A stretch of DNA of 64,000 nucleotides from positions 3,906,001-3,970,000 of the forward strand of contig NZ_JAPNKC010000001.1 of assembly GCF_026626705.1 (NCBI RefSeq). Reading direction: 5' to 3'. Source of the DNA: Pyxidicoccus sp. MSG2. GTDB lineage: Bacteria > Myxococcota > Myxococcia > Myxococcales > Myxococcaceae. The notes beneath the pieces are model-generated. The model was not told the origin of the DNA, searched no databases, and worked only from the letters and a program-made list of their open reading frames with translations. Position 1 is the first letter of the stretch. Each line of letters starts with the position of its first letter. The position numbers and the translations under genes were made by a program. Below, one piece after another: positions 53,630 through 62,118 of this stretch.

Positions 53630-54169
53630 ATGGTGACGGACCTCACCCGCCTGCCCCTGCGCGGGCAGAATGGCGCCTTCCACGTGGTCGTCGAGTCGCC
53701 TCGCGGCTCGACGGTGAAGCTGAAGTACGAGCCCACGCTGCGGGCCTTCTCCATCTCCCGGCCCCTCACGCGCGGGCTGCGCTACCCCTTCGACTGGGGC
53801 TTCATCCCCTCCACGAAGGGGCCGGACGGGGACCCGCTGGACGTCATGGTGTACTGGGACGACACGACGTGGCCCGGCGTGGTGCTGCCCAGCCGCGCGC
53901 TCGGCGTGTTGCAGGTGGACCAGAAGAAGCGCGGCGGCAAGCCCGGCGAGCGCGAGCGCAATGACCGCATCCTCGCCGTGCCCGTCTCCTCCACCCGCGC
54001 CGAGCACCTGCAGACCTTTCAACAGCTCTCCAAGCGCGAGCGCGAGGAACTGGAGCACTTCTTCCTCGCCGCCGTGCACTTCGAGGACAAGGACGCGCGC
54101 ATCCTCGGGTGGGAGGGGCCAGAGGGCGCGGAGCGGATGCTGCGGCAGTACGCGCTCACGGAGGGCTGA
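53630..54169 (+). CDS. ppa: Inorganic pyrophosphatase, family I
   Basis: A 179-residue protein, close to the usual ~175. Family I residues: 'VVVESPRGSTVKLKYEP', 'RYPFDWGFIPSTKGPDGDPLDVMVYWDD' with the DGDPLD metal site, then 'VDQKKRGGKPGERERNDRILAVP'. The normal Tyr in 'NYGY' is Trp ('DWGF'), and the Lys of 'DAKL' is replaced, so it is an outlying member. It hydrolyses pyrophosphate to phosphate. It is immediately followed by a CHAD-domain gene; both fit phosphate/polyphosphate metabolism. Confidence 0.88.
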   Translation: MVTDLTRLPLRGQNGAFHVVVESPRGSTVKLKYEPTLRAFSISRPLTRGLRYPFDWGFIPSTKGPDGDPLDVMVYWDDTTWPGVVLPSRALGVLQVDQKKRGGKPGERERNDRILAVPVSSTRAEHLQTFQQLSKREREELEHFFLAAVHFEDKDARILGWEGPEGAERMLRQYALTEG

Positions 54170-55072
54170 GTGGCACACCCCACACCCATCCGGGGCCTGG
54201 GCCCCGACAGCCAGTTGGGACACGCCGCGCGGCGCATCCTCGCGGGCCGGCTCGCGGACGTGCGCAAGCCGGAGGCCGGGCTCGAGGACGGCGTGGATGA
54301 CGAGTCCGTCCATGACATGCGCGTGGCGACCCGCCGCCTGCGCGCGGCCCTCCTGGTGTTCCGCTCCCTCGGGGGACTGAAGAAGCTGGAGCGCGACGTG
54401 AAGCGCCTCCAGGACGCGCTGGGGGGCGTGCGGGACTTGCACGTGCAGGCGGCCTGGCTGGAGGGCGCGGCCGGCAAGGCGGAGAAGGAGAAGCGCGGCA
54501 CGCGCGCGGGCGTCCTCGCCCTGCGCGACGCGCGGATGGCCTCGCTGGACGAAAAGGAGCGCCTGCTGCGCGCGGAGCTGAAGCGCTGGGTGAAGCGGAC
54601 GATTCCGCGGCTGCTGGAGAAGGTGGATGCGCTGGACGACAGCGCGCACCGCTTCGGTGGCCGGCGGGTGCGGAAGGTCCTGCGCGCGCGCGTGCGCACC
54701 GTGCGCAAGCGGATGGAGGCGTACGCGGACGCGCCGGACGCGGAGTCCGCGCATGCACTGCGCAAGGACTTGAAGAAGCTGCGCTACGAGCTGGAAATCT
54801 TCCAGCCGGCCTTCCGCCGGACGATGGACGCGATGCTGGAGGTACTCGTTCCCTTGCAGGACGGGCTGGGCGAACTGCACGACGCGGACGTGCGGCTGGA
54901 ACTCTTCGAGCGGCTCGCCGCCGAGGCCGCGCCGACGGAGCGCAAGGCCGCGCGGGCGCTGCTGCCGCAGGTGCAAGATGAGCGCGCGGTGCTGGCGAAG
55001 GAGCTTGCGCGCGAGGTTCAGCGCTGGCACTCCGAGGAGATTCCCCGGCGGCTGCGCCGGATGCTCGCGTGA
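54170..55072 (+). CDS. CHAD-domain protein (polyphosphate-binding family)
   Basis: A 300-residue protein with a GTG start directly after the pyrophosphatase TGA (no gap). CHAD domain: 'ESVHDMRVATRRLRAALLVFRSL...LERDVKRLQDALGGVRDLHV' and a second half 'HALRKDLKKLRYELEIFQPAF...LVPLQDGLGELHDADV'. It has the conserved His and many Arg/Lys facing a polyanion channel. CHAD proteins bind polyphosphate granules or long polyanions. No CYTH domain is fused. Co-translation with ppa implies a shared role. Confidence 0.9.
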   Translation: MAHPTPIRGLGPDSQLGHAARRILAGRLADVRKPEAGLEDGVDDESVHDMRVATRRLRAALLVFRSLGGLKKLERDVKRLQDALGGVRDLHVQAAWLEGAAGKAEKEKRGTRAGVLALRDARMASLDEKERLLRAELKRWVKRTIPRLLEKVDALDDSAHRFGGRRVRKVLRARVRTVRKRMEAYADAPDAESAHALRKDLKKLRYELEIFQPAFRRTMDAMLEVLVPLQDGLGELHDADVRLELFERLAAEAAPTERKAARALLPQVQDERAVLAKELAREVQRWHSEEIPRRLRRMLA

Positions 55073-55080
55073 CGGGAGCC

Positions 55081-55866
55081 CTACCCCACCGGCTCCGGAG
55101 TCACCGCCCCCTCGGGGAGTGGCCGCCTCGCGACGGCCGCTGCCTCCACCGCGGACAGCCCGAGCGTGCGCAGCACCATGGTGGCGGCTCGCTCCGGCAC
55201 GCCTTCCGCGTCCAGACCGAGGCCACGGAGCAGCTCCGCCTGCGGCGCGCCCGGCACACCGAACTGCAGCTCCACGGAAATGGCGCCCAGGACGGTGCCG
55301 CCCACGGCGACGAAGGTCATCAACGGGTCGTCGGCCTTGAAGCGCCGGGCCTCGAGGCCCCTCTGGATGTCGCGCAGCAGGCGCTGCCCGAGGCCGCGTG
55401 ACAACACGCGGGCCGAAGAGCCCTCGCGCATCAGGAAGCGCCCCCAGATTGGCTCCCGGCGCGCACGCCGGAGGGTGTGACGGATGGAGACCGCGATGAT
55501 TTCCGCCGGGTCGGTGGTGTCCACCGTGAGCCGGTCGAGCGCATCGGCGAAGCCCTCGAAGACGGTGTCCATCACCGCGCCGTGGATGGCCTCCTTGGAC
55601 TCGAAGTGGTTGTAGAAGGACCCGAAGCCGACGTCGGCGGCCTCCGTAATCTCGTTGATGGCCACCCCTTCCATTCCCCGCTCCGACATCAGCCGCAGCG
55701 CCGCGTCCATCAACCGCGCGCGCGTCTCACGCTTGCGGCGTGCGCCACGCGGCTCCTTCTCCGGCGGGACAACCTTCGCGGGCTTCGGGGACGGGCGCGT
55801 TCGCTGGGGACGCTTCGGGGCGGCGGGCTTGGGCATGGCTTCGAGCGGGCGGGCGGCCTCCAGCAT
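55081..55866 (-). CDS. TetR-family regulator of the aromatic-cleavage cassette
   Basis: A 261-residue protein; ATG 55866, or the ATG at 55836 ten codons later. A Lys/Pro-rich N-terminal tail (~1-45) precedes the HTH (~47-92: 'ETRARLMDAALRLMSERGMEGVAINEITEAADVGFGSFYNHFESKEAI'). The rest is the ligand domain. It is divergent from the flavin hydroxylase gene, with only 53 bp between starts, which hold overlapping TTGACA and TGAC/GTCA half-sites. It probably represses the cassette until an aromatic inducer binds. Confidence 0.88.
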   Translation of the reverse strand: MLEAARPLEAMPKPAAPKRPQRTRPSPKPAKVVPPEKEPRGARRKRETRARLMDAALRLMSERGMEGVAINEITEAADVGFGSFYNHFESKEAIHGAVMDTVFEGFADALDRLTVDTTDPAEIIAVSIRHTLRRARREPIWGRFLMREGSSARVLSRGLGQRLLRDIQRGLEARRFKADDPLMTFVAVGGTVLGAISVELQFGVPGAPQAELLRGLGLDAEGVPERAATMVLRTLGLSAVEAAAVARRPLPEGAVTPEPVG

Positions 55867-55874
55867 AGCAGGCC

Positions 55875-55893
55875 GTCAAAGTTGACAAAGTCA
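55875..55893. promoter_or_regulatory. Candidate TetR operator (two overlapping palindromes)
   Basis: GTCAA-AG-TTGAC (55875-55886) and TGAC-AAA-GTCA (55883-55893) overlap the -35 box TTGACA. They lie between the divergent tetR and hydroxylase genes. Confidence 0.55.
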
Positions 55894-55911
55894 TCAGTTT
55901 TGACCAATACA
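55882..55911 (+). promoter_or_regulatory. Candidate sigma-70-type promoter of the hydroxylase operon
   Basis: -35 TTGACA at 55882-55887 and a weak -10 AATACA at 55906-55911, 18 bp apart. ATG 55920 follows within ten bases, so the mRNA could be nearly leaderless; no ribosome site is visible. Confidence 0.45.
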
Positions 55912-55919
55912 TTCAAATC

Positions 55920-57533
55920 ATGGTGTCCCTCCCCGCGAAGGTCGAGGTGCTGGTGGTCGGCTTCGGTCCGGTCGGAGCCGCGGCGGCGAGCCTGCTGGGC
56001 GGGCATGGCGTGCGCACGCTCGTCGTCGACCGCTCGCGGGAGCTGCTCATGCATCCGCGCGCCATCGCGCTCGACAATGAAGCGCTGCGCATCCTCCAGC
56101 TCTGCGGCCTTCCGGAGGATGCCTTCCCCACGCTCGCGATTCCCTACGTGCGGATGCACTCGCCGTACTGCGGCGAGTTCGCGCGAATCAACACCGGTGG
56201 CGCCATCAACGGGCACCCGAAGCTGGTCACCTTCTTCCAGCCCGAGCTGGAACAGGCGCTGCGCGCGAAGGTGGCGTCGCACCCCACCGTGGACACGGCC
56301 CTGGGGGTGGAGTTGACGGAGCTCGAGGAGCGGGGTGGGGCCGTCGTCGCGACGCTGAAGCACGCCGACGGGAGCACGGCCGAGGTGGAAGCGGCCTATG
56401 TCGTCGGCGCGGACGGGGCCGGCTCCGCCGTGCGCCGGCTCATCGGGCTGGACTTCGAGGGGCGCACCTACGCCGAGGACTGGCTGATTGTCGACGCGAG
56501 GCACGTGCCGCGGCCCATCGACCACGTGGAGTTCCTGTGCCACCCGCGGCGGCCGACGCCGCACATGGTGGCGCCGGGCGGCCGCGAGCGCTGGGAGTTC
56601 ATGCTGCGGCCCGGAGAGTCGCGCGAGGAAGTCACGAGCGACGAGGGCGTGCTGCGCCTGCTCTCACGCTGGGGCCGCCCCGAGGAGCTGCACATCGAGC
56701 GCAGGGCCGTCTACCGCTTCCACGCGCGCACGGCGGATGCCTTCCGCCGCGGCCGCGTGTTCCTGGCCGGCGACGCCGCCCACGTCACGCCGCCGTTCGT
56801 CGGCCAGGGGCTCGTCGCGGGCCTGCGAGATGCCGCCAACCTGTGCTGGAAGCTCGCCTGGGTGCTGCGCTACGGCGCCGCGCCCTCCATCCTCGACAGC
56901 TACGACGCCGAGCGACGCCCGCATGCCCGGAGGATGATTGCGCTCGCCCAGCGGATGGGCCGGCTGGTGATGCCGGGCAATGCCGCCATGGCGATGCTCA
57001 CGCACGGACTGATGCGGCTGCTCCGGCTGGTGCCGCCCGTGCGCACCTGGCTCGAGGAGCTGGGCGTCAAGCCCCGGCAGCACTTCGAGCGGGGGCTGTT
57101 CGTCCGGGGACGCTCGCGCTCGCGCCTGCGTCGCGGCGGCATGCTGCCCCAGGGCTGGCTGCGGGGGGACGACGGCTCGGTGCGACTGAGCGACGACGTG
57201 CTCGGACCTTCGCTGACGCTGCTCGGCTTCGGCCCGGACGCCGGCGGGCAACTCGACGCGGCGGCCCGGGCCGCCTTCACCGCCGCGGGTGGCAGGGTGG
57301 TGCAGCTCCGGCACCGCGGCCAGCGGCTGCACCGCGCGGCCCACGGCGACTCCTGGGAGGACCTGCATGAAGCGCTGACTCCCGGCGCGGCGCCCTTCGG
57401 CTGGGCGGCCATCGTGCGGCCGGACCGCACCGTGCTGACCGACGGCCCCGTCAGCGAGGTGAACCGCCTCGTTCGCGAGGCACTCCTCCTGCTCGGCGCC
57501 CCGCGCGCGGCCGGGCCTTCCCCCCACCCCTGA
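55920..57533 (+). CDS. FAD-dependent aromatic hydroxylase (MhpA/PheA-like)
   Basis: A 537-residue flavoprotein monooxygenase: GxGxxG in 'VLVVGFGPVGAAAASLLGGHGVRTLVVDR', 'ADGAGSAVRRLIG' and the GD motif 'VFLAGDAAHVTPPFVGQGLVAGLRDAANLCWKLAW'. A C-terminal thioredoxin-like tail is present. Homologues such as 3-(3-hydroxyphenyl)propionate hydroxylase (MhpA) add an OH group ortho to an existing one with NAD(P)H and O2, giving a catechol. The next gene is an extradiol dioxygenase, which would cleave that catechol. First gene of the cassette, opposite its TetR regulator. Confidence 0.9.
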   Translation: MVSLPAKVEVLVVGFGPVGAAAASLLGGHGVRTLVVDRSRELLMHPRAIALDNEALRILQLCGLPEDAFPTLAIPYVRMHSPYCGEFARINTGGAINGHPKLVTFFQPELEQALRAKVASHPTVDTALGVELTELEERGGAVVATLKHADGSTAEVEAAYVVGADGAGSAVRRLIGLDFEGRTYAEDWLIVDARHVPRPIDHVEFLCHPRRPTPHMVAPGGRERWEFMLRPGESREEVTSDEGVLRLLSRWGRPEELHIERRAVYRFHARTADAFRRGRVFLAGDAAHVTPPFVGQGLVAGLRDAANLCWKLAWVLRYGAAPSILDSYDAERRPHARRMIALAQRMGRLVMPGNAAMAMLTHGLMRLLRLVPPVRTWLEELGVKPRQHFERGLFVRGRSRSRLRRGGMLPQGWLRGDDGSVRLSDDVLGPSLTLLGFGPDAGGQLDAAARAAFTAAGGRVVQLRHRGQRLHRAAHGDSWEDLHEALTPGAAPFGWAAIVRPDRTVLTDGPVSEVNRLVREALLLLGAPRAAGPSPHP

Positions 57534-57550
57534 GTGCCGGAGCCGCTCCC

Positions 57551-58624
57551 ATGCCGCCATCCCCGCCCACTCCCCTGTCCCGCCACCCGCACCCGACGGT
57601 GAAGGCCCGGGCACTCGCCTTCCTGATGTTCGAGCGTCCGGAGCTCGACCTCACCGAGCGCTTCCTCACCGACTTCGGCCTGCGCGTGGCCGCGCGGACG
57701 GACGTGGCCCTGTTCCTGCGCGGCACGGCACCGGCGCCGTTCTGCTACGTGGCCTTGCAGGGCCGGAGGCCGCGCTTCGCCGGGCTCGGCCTGCGCGTGG
57801 GCTCGCGTGAGGACCTGGAGAAGCTCGCGATGCTCCCCGGCGCCTCCGAGCTGGAGCCCTCACCCTGGCCCGGAGGTGGCGAGCGCGTGCGGCTGACGGA
57901 CCCTTCCGGCTTCGCGGTGCACGCCGTCCATGGCGCGGCGGAGGCCGAGGCGCTGCCCCACCGCGCGCCCATGCCACTCAACTCCGTGGACGCGCATCCC
58001 CGCATCAACGGCACGCAGCGGCTGCCGGTGGCGCCGCCCGACGTCATCCGCCTGGGCCATGTGGTCCTCGAGGTGGTGGACTTCCAGGCGACGGCCCACT
58101 GGTACCTCCAGCACTTCGGCCTGCTGCCCTCCGACGTGCAGGTGCTGCCGGACGGCTCTCCGGCCGTCGCCTTCCTGCGCCTGGACCTCGGCCCCCATCC
58201 AGCGGACCACCACACGGTGGCCCTGGCCCAGGGAGTGATGCCCACGTACAGCCACAGCGCCTACGAGGTCGTGGACACGGACGCCGTGGGCATGGGCCAC
58301 CGCGTGCTGCGCGACAGGGGCTGGCGGCATGCCTGGGGTGTCGGCCGTCACATCCTCGGCAGCCAGATTTTCGACTACTGGCATGACCCCTACGGAGACA
58401 AGCACGAGCACTACACCGACGGGGACCTCTTCACCGCCGACGTGCCGGCCGGCGTGCACCCCACCTCGCGCGAGGCGATGGCGCAGTGGGGCAAGCCCAT
58501 GCCACGCAGCTTCTCCCGGCCCCCACTCACGCCGCGGGTGCTGCTGCGCATCCTGCGGAACCTGCGCCGCAGTCCGGACCTGAGCCTCGGCAAGCTGCGC
58601 ACCCTCGCCCGACTCTTCGGCTAG
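57551..58624 (+). CDS. Type I extradiol dioxygenase (VOC fold)
   Basis: A 357-residue two-domain VOC protein, 17 bp after the hydroxylase. The C-terminal, catalytic half has the 2-His-1-Glu iron site: His170 in 'LGHVVLEV', His235 in 'YSHSAYEV' and Glu286 in 'KHEHYTDGD'. The spacing of 65 and 51 residues is close to that of BphC-type enzymes. It would cleave a catechol next to its hydroxyls (meta cleavage). The C-terminal ~60 residues are an extra basic tail. Confidence 0.9.
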   Translation: MPPSPPTPLSRHPHPTVKARALAFLMFERPELDLTERFLTDFGLRVAARTDVALFLRGTAPAPFCYVALQGRRPRFAGLGLRVGSREDLEKLAMLPGASELEPSPWPGGGERVRLTDPSGFAVHAVHGAAEAEALPHRAPMPLNSVDAHPRINGTQRLPVAPPDVIRLGHVVLEVVDFQATAHWYLQHFGLLPSDVQVLPDGSPAVAFLRLDLGPHPADHHTVALAQGVMPTYSHSAYEVVDTDAVGMGHRVLRDRGWRHAWGVGRHILGSQIFDYWHDPYGDKHEHYTDGDLFTADVPAGVHPTSREAMAQWGKPMPRSFSRPPLTPRVLLRILRNLRRSPDLSLGKLRTLARLFG

Positions 58625-58653
58625 CACCGGCCTGACCTTCGAGGAACACCTCC

Positions 58654-59610
58654 ATGCCACTGCACGTCATGCGCTTCGAGCATCAGGGCCGCGCCCAATG
58701 GGGCGTGGCGCGCGAGGACCGGCTCACGCCGGTTCCGGGCGACTTCCCGACCACCGGCGACTTCATCCGCGGCCACACCGTCGCCAGCCTCTGCGCGCTC
58801 GAGGGCCCCAGCCTCGCCAGGGAGGAGGTCCGGCTGCTGTCACCGGTGACGCGGAACCAGCAGTTCCTCTGCCAGGGCGCGAACTACCGGCAGCACATGC
58901 TCGAGTCGGGGATGGACCCGGACGCGAAGACATTCAACATGTTCTTCACCAAGGCGCAGAGCTGCATCGTGCCCGCCGACAGCGAGCTGGTGAGGCCCTC
59001 GCACGTGCGGTTCCTCGACTACGAGGTCGAGCTGGGCCTGGTGCTCAAGCGGGATTTGGACCGCGGGGCCGTCGTCACGCCGGCCTCCCTGCACGAGTTC
59101 ATCGCGGGCATCGTCATCGTCAACGACTACTCGGCGCGCGACGTCCAGATTCCGCAGATGCAGTTCTACAAGGGCAAGAGCTACCGCACCTTCGGCCCCG
59201 TCGGCCCCCGGCTCTGCCTCCTGGAGCCCCGGGACATTCCCCGACTGGAGCAGCTCCACCTGGAGCTCACCGTCAATGGAGAGGTCCGGCAGCGGGACTC
59301 CACCGCGAACCTCGTGTTCGGCCCGGCGGAGACCCTGACCGAGCTGTCGGGACTGCAGGACCTCTTCGCCGGAGACCTCATCGCCACCGGTACGCCCGCC
59401 GGCTGCGCGCTCTCCATTCCCTCGCCCGCGAAGCAGCGGCTCGCCGCGTTCCTGCCGGAGAAGAAGAAGTGGGAGCTCTTCCTGAAGGCGCAGGCGAAGC
59501 GCTCCCAGTACCTGAAGGCCGGCGACGTCGTGGAGTCCCGCATCCACTGCCACGACGGAGCCATCGACCTCGGCGTGCAACGCAACCGCGTCGTGGATGA
59601 GGGCGCCTGA
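58654..59610 (+). CDS. Fumarylacetoacetate-hydrolase-family protein
   Basis: A 318-residue protein, third in the cassette (29 bp gap). FAH features: 'FLCQGANYRQHMLESGM', acidic metal ligands in 'LDYEVELGLVL', 'IVIVNDYSARDVQ', 'GKSYRTFGPVGPRL' and 'ATGTPAGCAL'. FAH-family enzymes hydrolyse C-C bonds in, or decarboxylate, acyl-pyruvate-type products, the next step after ring cleavage. The three enzymes could turn a phenol into smaller acids. The substrate is unknown. Confidence 0.9.
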   Translation: MPLHVMRFEHQGRAQWGVAREDRLTPVPGDFPTTGDFIRGHTVASLCALEGPSLAREEVRLLSPVTRNQQFLCQGANYRQHMLESGMDPDAKTFNMFFTKAQSCIVPADSELVRPSHVRFLDYEVELGLVLKRDLDRGAVVTPASLHEFIAGIVIVNDYSARDVQIPQMQFYKGKSYRTFGPVGPRLCLLEPRDIPRLEQLHLELTVNGEVRQRDSTANLVFGPAETLTELSGLQDLFAGDLIATGTPAGCALSIPSPAKQRLAAFLPEKKKWELFLKAQAKRSQYLKAGDVVESRIHCHDGAIDLGVQRNRVVDEGA

Positions 59611-59618
59611 AGGCCCTG

Positions 59619-59693
59619 CCGTGGCATGCACCGCGCCCCGCCGGCCTCCACCGTGTAGCGGCGGGACCCAGGCGGGGCGCGGGGATACCACGG
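59619..59693. terminator. Large two-part hairpin between convergent genes
   Basis: Inner stem CCGCGCCCCGCC (59631-59642) pairs perfectly with 59671-59682. Outer CCGTGG (59619-59624) pairs with CCACGG (59688-59693). The loop is 28 bases. Likely a two-way terminator. Confidence 0.65.
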
Positions 59694-60575
59694 TTACTGC
59701 TGCTGCGTCGGCGCGCCCGGAGACGACTCGCCGCTCTCCGGTGAGGCCGGCGCGGTGGGCTTCACCTGCGACGTGGCCTCGATGCGCACCGCCTGCGGCT
59801 CGCCGCTGCTCTGGTCCGTGCGGTACGAGGCGCGCACCTGGCTGCCCTCCTGGATGTCCGCCGCGCTCGCCTGACGGCCGTCCACCGTCACCTGCGTCTG
59901 GGGGCCAATCTGCAGGCGGAGCTGCGGCTCACCGCGCGAGCTGAGCAGCACCTCCTGCTCGGTCGACGTCAGCACCTCGCCGACAATCTGCTGCTCGGAG
60001 CCCTGCGCCTGGGTCTTGGCCTGCGCCTGGGCCGGCTGCTGCGAAGGCTGGGCCGGCTGCTGCTGCGAGGGCTGGGCCGGCGCGGGCGCCGCGGCTACCG
60101 GCTGCTGCGCCTGTTGGCGGAGCTGCTCGGACTGCTGCTGCGCCTGCTGCTGGTTCTGCTGACTCTGCTGCGCCAGCTCCTGCTGCTGCTTCTTCTGGGC
60201 CTCCAGCGCGCTGGCCTGTGCCGACTGCGCCTCCTGCTGGGCCGCCTGCGTCTGCTGCTGGGCGGACTGCTGCGCCTGCTGAGCCTCCTGTGCCTCCTTC
60301 CCGGCGCGGGCCTGGGCATCCTGGAGCTCCTTCTGCTTCTCCTGGAGGTCCTGCTGGGCGTTGGCGGCCTCCTTCTGCTGCTCGGTGGCCTCCTCCTGCG
60401 AGTCGCGGGCCTTGCCGAAGGCGTTCTCCGAGCGCTCCTGCGCCTGCTCTGCCTGGCTGCTCGCGGACGCCTGCTCGCCCGATTGCTCGGTGCGACTCTT
60501 GCTCCGCTCCTCACAGCCCGTCCCCAGCACCAGCGCCGCCGCCCCGGCCATCAACCATCCCGCGCGGAATTTCAT
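59694..60575 (-). CDS. Gln-rich coiled-coil lipoprotein
   Basis: A 293-residue protein; start ATG 60575 with AGGAGA upstream. Lipobox GTGC gives Cys21. Residues ~30-190 are a long low-complexity coiled coil with runs of Gln, Ala, Glu and Ser. A small C-terminal beta domain follows (~195-265, 'IVGEVLTSTEQEVLLSSRGEPQLRLQIGPQTQVTVDGRQASAADIQEGSQVRASY'). This resembles a periplasmic structural or sensor lipoprotein. It is divergent from the YegD-like chaperone. The function is unknown. Confidence 0.8.
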   Translation of the reverse strand: MKFRAGWLMAGAAALVLGTGCEERSKSRTEQSGEQASASSQAEQAQERSENAFGKARDSQEEATEQQKEAANAQQDLQEKQKELQDAQARAGKEAQEAQQAQQSAQQQTQAAQQEAQSAQASALEAQKKQQQELAQQSQQNQQQAQQQSEQLRQQAQQPVAAAPAPAQPSQQQPAQPSQQPAQAQAKTQAQGSEQQIVGEVLTSTEQEVLLSSRGEPQLRLQIGPQTQVTVDGRQASAADIQEGSQVRASYRTDQSSGEPQAVRIEATSQVKPTAPASPESGESSPGAPTQQQ

Positions 60576-60740
60576 GGATGTCTCCTGTCGTGAAAGTGAC
60601 AGCGCAAAGATGGCGAGCCCTCCAGCGGAGCCAACCCACACCCCATGCATGCGCCCGCCAACCCGCCCGGTCACCAGCGGGCGGCCCCCTCCACGCGGCG
60701 CTACCCTTGAGAGGACTTTGAGGGTAAGGGGCGCACCCCC

Positions 60741-61997
60741 ATGCGTGCCTGCGGACTCGACTTCGGAACCAGCAACACCGCCGCGGCGCTGCCCGACGGC
60801 ACGGTGCTGCCCCTGCAGCCCCACACCTCGGAGCCGCGCCTGTTCCGCTCCGTCCTCTTCTTCCCGGACGACGAGCAGCAAATCTACGCGGGCGCGGACG
60901 CCATCCAGCGCTACCTCGAGGACAACACCGGGCGCTTCATCCAGTCCGTGAAGTCCTTCCTCCACTCCAACTCCTTCCGCGCCACCCAGGTGAAGGGGCG
61001 CACGTACACGATTGAGGAGCTGGTCGCCGTCCTCCTGCGCCGCGTGCGCGAGGCCGCCGGTGTCCACATGGGCGGCCCGCCCGAGGCCGTCATCCTCGGC
61101 CGCCCCGCCGTCTTCACCCCGGACCCGCAGGCGGACGCGCTCGCCCAGCAGCGCCTGCTCCGCGCCGCCGAGCTGGCCGGCTTCCAGCAGGTGCAGTTCC
61201 TCATCGAGCCCATCGCCGCCGCGCTCGCCTACGAGGCCCAGCTCACCCGTGACGAGCTCGTCCTCGTCGCCGACTTCGGCGCCGGCACCACCGACCTCAC
61301 GCTCATGCGCCTGGGGCCCTCGCGCCGCGGCAACGTGGACCGGCGCCCGGACGTGGTGGGCTCCACCGGCGTGCGCATCGGCGGTGACCGCTTCGACGCC
61401 GAAATCATGCGCCACAAGCTGCTGCCCCGCTTCGGCGCCGGCTCCACGTACCGGGTGCGCGGCTTCAGCGACAAGCGACTGCCGATTCCGCAGCACGTCA
61501 TGGCCAAGCTGCTCTCCTGGCACGAGATGTCCTTCATCCGCGAGAAGTCCACCCAGGAACTCCTCGAGACGATGCTGGAGACGAGCGACAAGAAGGCCGA
61601 AATCCAGGCGCTCCATGACCTGGTCATGGACAACCTGGGCTACCGGCTCTTCCGCGCGATTGAGGCGGCCAAGGTGCGCTTGTCGCGCGACGAGCAGGCG
61701 ACAGTGGACTTCGAGGAGGGTCGCATCCACCTCCATGAGCCGATTACCCGCGCCGAGTTCGACGCCTTCAGCAAGCCCCTGCTCGACGAGCTGGAGCAGT
61801 GCACCGAGGGACTGCTCGCCCGCCATCCGGAGGCGGCAGCCATCGACGCGGTGTTCCTCACCGGCGGCTCATCGCAGATTCCCGCGGTGCGTCAACTCTA
61901 CGTGCGCCGCTTCGGCGAGGAGCGCGTGCGCACGGCGGATGCCTTCACCTCGGTGGCCGAGGGCCTCGGGCGTGCGTCAGCCCACCTGACCTCCTGA
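60741..61997 (+). CDS. Hsp70-family protein, YegD-like
   Basis: A 418-residue protein. Actin/Hsp70 ATPase motifs: phosphate-1 'CGLDFGTSNTAAAL', phosphate-2 'LVADFGAGTTDLTLM' and adenosine 'AVFLTGGSSQIPAVRQLY'. It is shorter than DnaK and lacks the substrate-binding half, like E. coli YegD. The ATPase is probably intact; clients are unknown. It stands alone, divergent from the coiled-coil lipoprotein, with a hairpin terminator after it. Confidence 0.88.
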   Translation: MRACGLDFGTSNTAAALPDGTVLPLQPHTSEPRLFRSVLFFPDDEQQIYAGADAIQRYLEDNTGRFIQSVKSFLHSNSFRATQVKGRTYTIEELVAVLLRRVREAAGVHMGGPPEAVILGRPAVFTPDPQADALAQQRLLRAAELAGFQQVQFLIEPIAAALAYEAQLTRDELVLVADFGAGTTDLTLMRLGPSRRGNVDRRPDVVGSTGVRIGGDRFDAEIMRHKLLPRFGAGSTYRVRGFSDKRLPIPQHVMAKLLSWHEMSFIREKSTQELLETMLETSDKKAEIQALHDLVMDNLGYRLFRAIEAAKVRLSRDEQATVDFEEGRIHLHEPITRAEFDAFSKPLLDELEQCTEGLLARHPEAAAIDAVFLTGGSSQIPAVRQLYVRRFGEERVRTADAFTSVAEGLGRASAHLTS

Positions 61998-62021
61998 AGA
62001 GGAGACGGACTCGGGGCGAGT

Positions 62022-62044
62022 ACGGGCGGACTCATTCCGCCCGT
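62022..62044 (+). terminator. Terminator hairpin after the YegD-like gene
   Basis: Perfect 8-bp stem ACGGGCGG / CCGCCCGT with a seven-base loop, 24 bases past the stop. Confidence 0.55.
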
Positions 62045-62118
62045 CCCGATGCGTGCGTCATCATCGTGCGCAAAGGGATGTCCTTCGCGAACCCCTCGCG
62101 CGAAGGCGGACACACCAC

